Shown: positions 56,496 to 64,000 of the stretch, one piece after another
Position numbering within the stretch: the stretch's first letter is position 1
How the letters are laid out: every line of letters starts with the position of its first letter
Source of the DNA: Clostridiales bacterium
GTDB lineage: Bacteria > Bacillota > Clostridia > Christensenellales > Borkfalkiaceae
Reading direction: 5' to 3'
NCBI GenBank assembly: GCA_003523255.1
Contig: DPGH01000010.1
Coordinates: 75,042 to 139,041, forward strand
DNA: 64,000 nt
Notes under the pieces: generated by a model
Databases searched by the model: none
What the model saw: the letters and a program-made list of their open reading frames with translations, nothing else
Told to the model about the DNA's origin: nothing
Program-made: the position numbers and the translations under genes

Positions 56496-59400
56496 ATGAC
56501 ACAATCTATCAGAAAAAAGGTTTTAACGATTTGCCTTTCGGTTCTTGCGTTCGTGTCCGTCGCGGCGGCTATCGCTTTCGGCGCGGGTAAGGCGTTTGCC
56601 AAAGATTACAAACTCACGGACGAGTTATTCGATTGCAAATTCGTTAGCGTAGAAACGGGTGTAAAAACCCCCGCCGACCTTTTTGAAGAGGACGGCAGAG
56701 CGGGCACTACCCTTACGGCGAACGCTAAAAACGCGAAAGCGATTTTAACGCAGAACTTTGCGGGTAAATTCTCGCTTGACTATCGTTTTATCAAATACGC
56801 CGAAGCGGCTTACGGCGTAACCGAAGCGAAAGTTACTTTCACCGCGCTTGACACGAGCGAAAGTTTTGCTGTAAAAATTTCAAATTCCGCCATTAAACGC
56901 GGATATTCCGTTATAGGGGAGGGCGGCTCGTTCAGCGTAAACGGCGCCGAAGCGGTTTTCGTTACCGGCAATGCGTCCGATACGCTCGTATTCGACCCCA
57001 ACACCCTTACCGTCAGCGTAAACGGAGAAAAAGTCTGGAGTTTTGCAAACTTTAAAAACGGCGACTACAAGGCTTCGTATATATTCGACGGGTTTTCCAA
57101 ATACTCGGTTACGATAGACTTTACCGACGCTAAAGAGGACGGCGGAATGCTCGTTTACTCGCTCGGCGGACAAAAACTCAACGAAAGGGTTATGCATAAA
57201 AACATAGCCGCGCCCGAGATTTACGCGCCGCTTAAAGCAAACGCGATTGCCGGCGTTAATTATGCGATTCCCGCGCCTGTCGTTTTCGATATGATAGACG
57301 GCGAAATCGCTAAAGAAAACGTTACCGTTAAAATCGCTTACGGCGCGGAAACCAAGTTCGAGGGCAAATACACCGCAGGGCTTATCTTTACGCCCGAAAA
57401 AACGGGTAACTACTCGATTACCTATACGGTTAAAGATTCCGACGGGCTTGAAAACATGCTCGTACAGAGTTTTACCGCGTTAGACGCTTCTCCCGAATGC
57501 AAGTTTAACGACCGCGGCGTTATAAGAGATTACGAAATAGGCACCGGCACGGTTTTACCGATTGCGAGAGTTTTCGCGGTGAGCGACTTTGCTAACGGCA
57601 GAGACCCCTACGTGTACGTTTATATGACCAAAAACGGCGCGGCTTATCCGGGTTTTGCCAAATCTCCCGCAAGCGGCTTCGATTACGCGTTTACTTCCGC
57701 GGGCGAATACGTCGTTTACTTTGCGGCGGACTTCGGTAACGTAACAAAGGCCATCGCGATGACCGTAAACGTTACGGACGAACTCCCCGAAATGGTTTTA
57801 AGCGAAAGCATACCCGAGTACGTGCTTACGGGTTCGAGATACAAACTCCCCGACGCGACTTTCAAAATGAACGGGGTAGAAGTTAAAGCCGATAAAACGG
57901 TAACCTTCCCGTCGGGCGCGGTTTACGCCGCAAACTATATCGACCTTAAAGAATACGGCTATTACACGATAACCTACACCGCCGCTATAGGCGAAAACGA
58001 ATATACCGAAGAAATTACTTTCAAAAGCGTTACCACGCCTATGGATACGGTAAGCGGCAACGTTGCGTTAGAGGTCGGCGAATACAGAAGGGCTGGTACC
58101 GTTAAAAAAGGTCTTGTCGTAACCGAGTCTTCGGGACAGGGCGGCGTAACGTTTAATTATCCGATAGACGTAACGAACGCCAAAAAAGGCGATACGCTCG
58201 TAGACGTGGCTGCGTTCCCGTTCAATATCGGCGTACGCGATTACAATCAGTTGTTTATAGACTTTACCGACATAAACGACCCCGACAACGTGGTGTCTAT
58301 CAGAGTAGTTCAACCCGGTTGGATGAATAAAACGCAGAGCCAATGTTATGCGAAAGCCTCGCACAGCGGACTCGAATACGTCGGCGTGGAAAGCGAAGAG
58401 AAAAACAGAGTATACCGCGGCGACAACAACTGGGGTTACTATATGCTACACCCCTTCTACGGCAACGATACGACGAGCCTTGAAGACGGAAGCATAAAAG
58501 TGTCTATGGACTACGAGAGAAAACGCCTTTATATCGATACCGATTACAGCAGATACTGCGACGGTATGATAGGCGACGGCGCAATGATAGACCTGTCCAG
58601 CCTTTCTTACTTTACCAAAGAGTGGAAAGGTTTTTCGGAGGGTAAGTGCTATATATCCGTCCGTACGGGCAACCTTATGAGTTCTGAGGGCAGATATATT
58701 ATAAGCAGTATCGGCGGCTACGACCTTACGGGGGATTACCTCGGCTACACCGCGCCCGCGATAACCGTAAATTACAACGGTTACGAAAACTCCGTTCCGG
58801 ACGGTGTTAAAGACGTTGCTTATCCCGTTTTCACGGCTTCCGCCAAAAACATTTTCGGCGAAAACGTGCCCGTTACCACGAAAGTTTTCTTTGAGTACGG
58901 CGTCAGCGGAGAAATCGAGATAGACGTTAAAAACGGCGCGTTCGTTCCGCAGGCCAACGGCACTTACAGAGTGGAATATACCGCGAAAGACGGACTTAAC
59001 AATATCGCGAGCAAATGGTTCGAGGTAAACGTCGGCGATAAAGACAGAACGCTTACCGCAAGCGCAAATGCGGGGGCGGATAACGTTGCCGGTACTTTCG
59101 TTAAGTTAAGAGATTATACCGCAAGCGGCGCGTACGGCAATACCGAAATCGCAAGCGTTACCGTTACCGAAAAGGATACGGGCGCCGCGGTTAAAGTTGA
59201 AAACGGCGAGTTCTATGCGGAAAAAGCCGTTATCTACGCGGTCAGATATACGGTTAAAGACTTCCTTGGGTACACCGCAGAAGTCAGTTACGACGAAGCG
59301 GTAGCCGCTTCCTCGTCGCCCGTGTTCGACGGAGAGGTAAACCTTCTCCCCGTGTATGAAGCGGGTAAAACCTACTCGCTTCCCGAGATTACCGCGCATA

Positions 59401-60773
59401 TTTACGGCGCAACCGGGGCTGAAACCGCAGACGTTACCGTAAAGGCGAGATACGCCGACGGTACCGAGGAAGCAATTACGGATATTAACGCATTCGTTCC
59501 CGTGATCGTGCACGGCAACACGTTTACCGTAATTTATACGGCGGCAAAGGGCGGCGCGGAAAGCAAAATTTCGGCAACCGCGTACGTTGCGGATACCGCT
59601 AAGCAAGACGTGCTTGTAATGAGCAACTATTTTGCGAAACAAAACGTTGAGTTTACCGCCGGCAAGAAAAACACTACCGTTAAGGTAACCGACGCAAGCA
59701 AACATGCCGAATTCGTGTTTGCAAAACCCGTTCTTGTAAACTCGTTCGGTTTAAGATTTAACGTAATTCAGAGCGAAAACAATTTTAACGCGGGCAAAAT
59801 CACTTTGACGGACGCGCAAAACCCCGCCGTAAAAGTTACGCTTAAAATCGTTAAAGACGGCAAAACGAGCAAAATGTATATAAACGGCTCGTCGTCTTAT
59901 TCGGTAATGGTCGGCTCTTTCTGGGGCAGCGCCGCCGAACTCGGTTCGACTTACGACATGCAGATTAACTACAAAAACTCGACCCGTCAGATATTCGACG
60001 CGACGCAGAATTCTATCGGCGGCATAAGCAAAGACCTTGCGGGCAACGCGTTTGCGGGCTTCCCCTCGGGCGAGGTATACGTCGGCTTTGAGTTTGAAGG
60101 AATTACCGGCGACTCCGCGATATCGCTTATCTCTATCAACAATCAGACGATAAACAACGCGAAAGTAGACGTCGGCGCGCCCGAACTCGTTATAAACGGC
60201 GCTTGCGGCGGCATAGTAGAAAAAGGTTCTACCGCGGTGATACCTTCCGCTTTTGCAAAAGACGTATTGTCCGAAGTTAAGAGCGTAACCGTTACGATGA
60301 CGAACGCTGCCGGCGGCTTTGTAACCGCAACGGACGGCACCGTACTCAACGCGGCGGACGCAAGCAAAGAATACACGGTAACGTTTAACGATTACGGCAG
60401 ATATATGGTTAAGTATCTCGCGACGGATATGCCCGGCAACGTAGCCGGCGGCGACGCAGATGCGAAACTGTTCTACGTATTCAAAAACGAACCGCTTAAC
60501 TACACCATAAACGGCACGGTTGCAACCACCGCCAAAGTAGGCGATACCGTAACCTTGCCCGAACTTACGAGCGAAGACGAAAACGTAACGTACTCGATAA
60601 TCGTTTACGACCCGATTTACTCTTTCACGCTCGTATACAACCACGCGAAGAAAGAAAATTATCCCGAAAAGAAGTACACCTTTACCATGAAAGGCGAGTA
60701 TAAAGTGCGTTACTACGTACACGACGACTTCTATAACACCGAGATAAAAGACTTTATAGTAAACGTGGGTTAA
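56496..60773 (+). CDS. Very large secreted protein with Ig-like repeats (1425 aa)
   Basis: Strong AAGGAGG ribosome-binding site. A signal peptide (basic MTQSIRKK, hydrophobic core, GKAFAKD near residue 34) is followed by beta-rich modules: a lamin/LamG-like N-terminal part (FDCKFVSVETGV) and repeated Ig/PKD-like stretches with TYTVKDSDG, GTYRVEYTAKDGLNN and similar. There is no LPxTG or C-terminal membrane helix, so it is released or held by other means. No catalytic motif is recognised. Its place behind a sugar importer suggests glycan binding at the surface. Confidence 0.65.
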   Translation: MTQSIRKKVLTICLSVLAFVSVAAAIAFGAGKAFAKDYKLTDELFDCKFVSVETGVKTPADLFEEDGRAGTTLTANAKNAKAILTQNFAGKFSLDYRFIKYAEAAYGVTEAKVTFTALDTSESFAVKISNSAIKRGYSVIGEGGSFSVNGAEAVFVTGNASDTLVFDPNTLTVSVNGEKVWSFANFKNGDYKASYIFDGFSKYSVTIDFTDAKEDGGMLVYSLGGQKLNERVMHKNIAAPEIYAPLKANAIAGVNYAIPAPVVFDMIDGEIAKENVTVKIAYGAETKFEGKYTAGLIFTPEKTGNYSITYTVKDSDGLENMLVQSFTALDASPECKFNDRGVIRDYEIGTGTVLPIARVFAVSDFANGRDPYVYVYMTKNGAAYPGFAKSPASGFDYAFTSAGEYVVYFAADFGNVTKAIAMTVNVTDELPEMVLSESIPEYVLTGSRYKLPDATFKMNGVEVKADKTVTFPSGAVYAANYIDLKEYGYYTITYTAAIGENEYTEEITFKSVTTPMDTVSGNVALEVGEYRRAGTVKKGLVVTESSGQGGVTFNYPIDVTNAKKGDTLVDVAAFPFNIGVRDYNQLFIDFTDINDPDNVVSIRVVQPGWMNKTQSQCYAKASHSGLEYVGVESEEKNRVYRGDNNWGYYMLHPFYGNDTTSLEDGSIKVSMDYERKRLYIDTDYSRYCDGMIGDGAMIDLSSLSYFTKEWKGFSEGKCYISVRTGNLMSSEGRYIISSIGGYDLTGDYLGYTAPAITVNYNGYENSVPDGVKDVAYPVFTASAKNIFGENVPVTTKVFFEYGVSGEIEIDVKNGAFVPQANGTYRVEYTAKDGLNNIASKWFEVNVGDKDRTLTASANAGADNVAGTFVKLRDYTASGAYGNTEIASVTVTEKDTGAAVKVENGEFYAEKAVIYAVRYTVKDFLGYTAEVSYDEAVAASSSPVFDGEVNLLPVYEAGKTYSLPEITAHIYGATGAETADVTVKARYADGTEEAITDINAFVPVIVHGNTFTVIYTAAKGGAESKISATAYVADTAKQDVLVMSNYFAKQNVEFTAGKKNTTVKVTDASKHAEFVFAKPVLVNSFGLRFNVIQSENNFNAGKITLTDAQNPAVKVTLKIVKDGKTSKMYINGSSSYSVMVGSFWGSAAELGSTYDMQINYKNSTRQIFDATQNSIGGISKDLAGNAFAGFPSGEVYVGFEFEGITGDSAISLISINNQTINNAKVDVGAPELVINGACGGIVEKGSTAVIPSAFAKDVLSEVKSVTVTMTNAAGGFVTATDGTVLNAADASKEYTVTFNDYGRYMVKYLATDMPGNVAGGDADAKLFYVFKNEPLNYTINGTVATTAKVGDTVTLPELTSEDENVTYSIIVYDPIYSFTLVYNHAKKENYPEKKYTFTMKGEYKVRYYVHDDFYNTEIKDFIVNVG

Positions 60774-60786
60774 GGGAGGATAGATT

Positions 60787-62694
60787 ATGAAATTCAAAAA
60801 ATTACTTGCACTCCTTCTCGCGCTCGTAACGGTGCTTTCGTTTGCGGCGTGCGGCAGCAACGTTGACCCCGATAATCCCGACAACCCCGATAAACCTAAT
60901 CACAGCGTTGTCGACACAAAAGAAAAATTTTACAAAAACGGCAAAAGCGAATATAAAATCGTTATCCCCGCGGAAGCGAGCGACAACGTAAACCTCGCGG
61001 CAAGCGAATTAAACGTTTTCTTAACCGAAGCGGCGGGCGTAACCTTGCCGATTGTAAAAGACGACAGCGTAACTTACGACAACTCGCAAAAGTTTATCAG
61101 CATCGGGAGAACGAGTTTGTTCGAGGCGAGCGGCATCACCGTTGACGACGACGAACTTAAAACCTCCGGCTATATCTTAAAGACGATAGACAAAACGCTT
61201 TATATAACCGGTTGCAACTGGCCTTATATAGACTACGGCAACATTTACGGCGTTTACGGGTTCCTTAAAGAAATGATAGGGCTTGAAATATATTCGAGCG
61301 ACTGTTACGACTATAAGTCCGAACTCGAACTTAATATGAAAAAGTTCGACGTGAAAGACATCCCCGATTACGATTCGCGCAGTTTCTCCTCGCCGAGAAA
61401 AGATACGTTGTATTCGATGCGCCTTCGTTATAGGTCGGGTTATTCTAACAAAATGGGTACCGTGCATACGCAGTTTAAGTTTTTACCCAAAGAAAAGTAT
61501 TTTGAGGAGCATAAAGACTGGTACAACTCCGAGGGTACGCAACTCCGCTTGATAAACAACGAAATGCGCGACGCTTTCGTTGAGGCGGTAAAAGATTACC
61601 TCCGCAGCAATCCGGACGCGAGCCTTGTGTTTATCGGTATAGAAGACACGTTTGAAAAATTCAGCGACGCGGACGCGGCGGAAACCAGACGTTTATACAA
61701 CACGACGGAAGCGGGTCTTAACATAGTGTTCTGCAACTACGTGGTAGAAAAGATAGAAGAGTGGCTCCCGACCGAGTTCCCGGGGAGAAAAATAAGTTAT
61801 ACCACGATGGCGTACAGTTCTCACTTAGAGGCGCCCGTAACTTATAATGCAGAGACCGGCGAATACGTGCCGGACAGCAAATACGTTATGTTCCACCCGA
61901 AACTCGGTATCGAGATAGTTTTCTCTAACCTTGCAAACTACTGGTACCCGCTGACTAACGAACTTAACGAAGCCTCTGCGCAACTCATCAAAAAGTGGGG
62001 GTATCTGTGCAACAACAATATAAGGATTTACGACTGGGACGCAAACTACAGACAGTACCAGGTAAACTTTAACAACATCAGCGCAATCGGCGCGAACATG
62101 CGTTATTGCAAAGAGAACGGCGCTTCCGGTTGGCACGCATGCGCGTTCAACTCGTCGAGTTCCGCTTCGTTTGAAGAATTGCGTATGTACGTAGAAAGCA
62201 AATTGCTTTGGGATACTTCTCTTAACTACTACGACCTTGCCAAAGACTTTATACTCCACTACTACGGCGCGGCGGGTGAAAAAGTTTTACAGTACTTTAA
62301 CGAAAACTTTTCGCACATGATTTCGCAGATAGCGGAAAGCCAGATAACCCAGGGCCCGTTCGGCAACTTGTCGCAGGCAAAATACTGGCCGTTTGAATTC
62401 CTTGCGAGAATGTCCGATATTCTTAACGAAGGCGAGGCTATGTACGAACCTCTTAAAGAAACCGACCGCGAGGCTTACGACGTGTACGTAAACAGAATTC
62501 GTCAGCAAAAGTTCTCCGTTTACTATCTGATGCTCAAAAACTATATGGGCTATTACGATAAAAACGTTGCGCTTGCCATGATTGACGAAATGGAAAAGAC
62601 GGCGGACAAAAACAACATTATAAGACTTGACGAAAGCGGCAGCGCTTCCGAAGTTAAAAACCTGTTAAACGGTTGGCGTTTAAAGTTATCTTAA
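60787..62694 (+). CDS. DUF4838-type carbohydrate-active lipoprotein
   Basis: 635 residues. Lipobox FAAC at residues 18-21, then a Pro/Asp linker (VDPDNPDNPDKP). Residues 50-170 resemble the N-terminal domain of alpha-glucuronidases and GH20-like enzymes (AASELNVFLTEAAGVTLP, YGVYGFLKEMIGLEIY). Residues 190-560 are the DUF4838 barrel (HTQFKFLPKEKYFEEHKDWYN). Such proteins are often in polysaccharide-utilisation loci. Acidic residues such as FIGIEDTFEKF may be catalytic. Likely acts on an external glycan whose products enter through the importer upstream. Confidence 0.82.
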   Translation: MKFKKLLALLLALVTVLSFAACGSNVDPDNPDNPDKPNHSVVDTKEKFYKNGKSEYKIVIPAEASDNVNLAASELNVFLTEAAGVTLPIVKDDSVTYDNSQKFISIGRTSLFEASGITVDDDELKTSGYILKTIDKTLYITGCNWPYIDYGNIYGVYGFLKEMIGLEIYSSDCYDYKSELELNMKKFDVKDIPDYDSRSFSSPRKDTLYSMRLRYRSGYSNKMGTVHTQFKFLPKEKYFEEHKDWYNSEGTQLRLINNEMRDAFVEAVKDYLRSNPDASLVFIGIEDTFEKFSDADAAETRRLYNTTEAGLNIVFCNYVVEKIEEWLPTEFPGRKISYTTMAYSSHLEAPVTYNAETGEYVPDSKYVMFHPKLGIEIVFSNLANYWYPLTNELNEASAQLIKKWGYLCNNNIRIYDWDANYRQYQVNFNNISAIGANMRYCKENGASGWHACAFNSSSSASFEELRMYVESKLLWDTSLNYYDLAKDFILHYYGAAGEKVLQYFNENFSHMISQIAESQITQGPFGNLSQAKYWPFEFLARMSDILNEGEAMYEPLKETDREAYDVYVNRIRQQKFSVYYLMLKNYMGYYDKNVALAMIDEMEKTADKNNIIRLDESGSASEVKNLLNGWRLKLS

Positions 62695-62713
62695 AAAATA
62701 GGGAGAAAAATTT

Positions 62714-64000
62714 ATGAAAAAAAGATTGTTAGGCATTATATGCTTGGTACTTTCGGTTTTGTTTACGGTTACTTCTCTCGTCGCGTGCGGCGATACGAAT
62801 ACCCCCGACAATCCCGAAAACCCGACTACGGAAATCACGCTCGATAAAACGAGCGCGACCGTAAAAACGGGCGAAACCGTAACGATAACCGTTAAAAATT
62901 ACGACGGCACCGTTACGTGGGAAACTTCCGCCGCGTCGGTTGCGACCGTAGCGGGCGGCGTGGTAACTGGCGTTTCCGAGGGTACGGCGTTTATCACCGC
63001 CACCGCGGGCGAAACCAAACTTACCTGCACCGTAAAGGTCGTTGAACAGGCTTACGCCGTTCCGACCCTCGTTGTAGACCATAAGTCCGCAACGATAGGC
63101 AAGGGCTTTGAACTTACCCTTAAATCTTACTTGTTCCACGGCGAGAATCAGACCGAAATCACCGAGGGCGTTACCTACACGAGTTCGGACGAAACGGTCG
63201 TTTCCGTAGAGAACGGCGTAGCAAAGGGTTTGAAAACGGGTACCGCCGCAGTAACCGCGAGTTACGTTTACGGCGGCAAAACGCTTAACGCCACGGTAGA
63301 ATTCGAGGTTGTTAACGTAAACTACTGCAAAACTTACGTAGGAGAAACCGAAGTTACCGCGCTTAACCCCGTAAAAGTAAACGTTGCTGACGCATACTTC
63401 GGTTCCACGGCGTCCTCCGCAACCGTTAGCGTTAAAGAAATAGACATTAAAACGGGTGCAGAAACGGACGTTTCGGATAAAATCGTTTGGACGAGTTCGG
63501 ATGAAGCGGTTGCTACCGGCAACGGCGGCACGATAACGGGCGGCACCAAAAACGGCGGCGCGACCCTTACCGGCGTGCTTGACGGCGTAGAAGTTACCGG
63601 TATCGAGGTAGAAGGCTTTACCGAAATCACGACCATAGCGCAAATGGATAAACTCGCGCTTGTTACCTGGGAATATAAAAACGACGTTGATACGGCTAAA
63701 AAATACCTTGCCGGCAACTACGTTTTAGGCGCGGATATAGACTACGCGGGGCAGAGAATTCTCCCGATAGCGAACGTCGGCGTTAAGGTTACCACGGTTG
63801 ATAAAAATGAGGGTTGGTGGAACGATAGCGACTTAGGTCAGCAAGTTTCTTACAACTCGTTCATTTGGCGCGACATTTTAACCGCGTACGATAACCGCGG
63901 CACCGCCGACTGGCGTACGGTTAAAGCGGCAACCGCGGCAGACGCTTGGGCAACCCTTAAAACCGCGTGGGAAGACGCTAACAACTTTAACAAAGCGGGC
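62714..64000 (+). CDS. Ig-like (BIg2) lipoprotein, open at the right edge
   Basis: Starts at ATG 62714 (AGGGAG upstream) and is still open at 64000, with 429 codons visible. Lipobox VAC at residues 22-24, a short Pro linker, then bacterial Ig-like domains (ITLDKTSATVKTGETVTITV, TYTSSDETVVSVENGVAKG, VWTSSDEAVATGNGG). From about residue 290 a non-Ig domain begins (ITTIAQMDKLALVTWEY). It continues the surface-glycan operon. Confidence 0.88.
   Translation, partial: MKKRLLGIICLVLSVLFTVTSLVACGDTNTPDNPENPTTEITLDKTSATVKTGETVTITVKNYDGTVTWETSAASVATVAGGVVTGVSEGTAFITATAGETKLTCTVKVVEQAYAVPTLVVDHKSATIGKGFELTLKSYLFHGENQTEITEGVTYTSSDETVVSVENGVAKGLKTGTAAVTASYVYGGKTLNATVEFEVVNVNYCKTYVGETEVTALNPVKVNVADAYFGSTASSATVSVKEIDIKTGAETDVSDKIVWTSSDEAVATGNGGTITGGTKNGGATLTGVLDGVEVTGIEVEGFTEITTIAQMDKLALVTWEYKNDVDTAKKYLAGNYVLGADIDYAGQRILPIANVGVKVTTVDKNEGWWNDSDLGQQVSYNSFIWRDILTAYDNRGTADWRTVKAATAADAWATLKTAWEDANNFNKAG

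Noticed and set aside
59106..60884. Long minus-strand open frames opposite the 1425-residue gene
   Set aside because: Shadow frames caused by codon bias of the plus-strand gene; no start signals and low-complexity translation.

Overview
The window looks like a chromosomal segment of an uncultured Gram-positive, Clostridia-like Bacillota. The support is the pgpH-ybeY-era-yqzL-recO order at the left edge, a glycine riboswitch, type III glutamine synthetase, a split (archaeal-type) glutamate synthase with an ANTAR regulator, small lipoproteins with standard lipoboxes, and consensus TTGACA-17-TATAAT promoters. A closer placement cannot be made from sequence alone.

Layout. 1-2.8 kb: RNA and membrane housekeeping operon. 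2.8-5.5 kb: riboswitch-controlled alanine/glycine symporter, then nagB. 5.6-5.84 kb: tRNA-Met and tRNA-Glu. 5.82-19.58 kb: a 13.6-kb integrated element in the 3' end of the tRNA-Glu gene, bounded by 121-bp direct repeats. It has a tyrosine integrase, a leftward regulatory arm (BRO-type antirepressor, three Cro/CI-type repressors) and a long rightward operon. That operon ends in a set read here as filamentous-phage (inovirus-like) morphogenesis genes: a giant signal-peptide protein with a C-terminal membrane anchor, a small three-helix membrane protein, and a Zot-like ATPase. The element also carries notable non-coding structure: a minus-strand small RNA with its own promoter and terminator just before the Zot gene, two tandem hairpins with a shared loop on different stems, and about 540 nt of dense RNA-like folding with a possible kissing-loop pair next to the right attachment site.

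19.6-32.8 kb: accessory metabolism and decay. There is an SDR oxidoreductase, an AraC/ManA fusion remnant, an amidohydrolase plus glycoside-hydrolase-like pair, a MurNAc/amino-sugar recycling operon (murQ, an HTH-kinase fusion, an acyltransferase, an esterase), a frameshifted TetR gene beside an ABC-2 permease remnant, a TerB-like protein, a FliB-like protein and a histidine phosphatase. 32.9-35.2 kb: ABC exporter. 35.2-47.7 kb: nitrogen and amidotransfer block with pyrG, an ANTAR regulator, a divergent glnA, a three-gene glutamate synthase, then divergently glnN, guaA and asnB. The leader of the glutamate synthase operon carries two hexaloop hairpins and a terminator of the kind ANTAR proteins bind. 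47.8-52.3 kb: MATE exporter, iron alcohol dehydrogenase, LysR regulator, small alarmone synthetase. 52.8-64 kb: a sugar ABC importer without its ATPase, followed by very large secreted proteins and lipoproteins, probably for a plant or host glycan. The last gene runs off the right edge.

No CRISPR array, rRNA or insertion-sequence transposase was seen. All family assignments are by eye from motifs and need profile searches.
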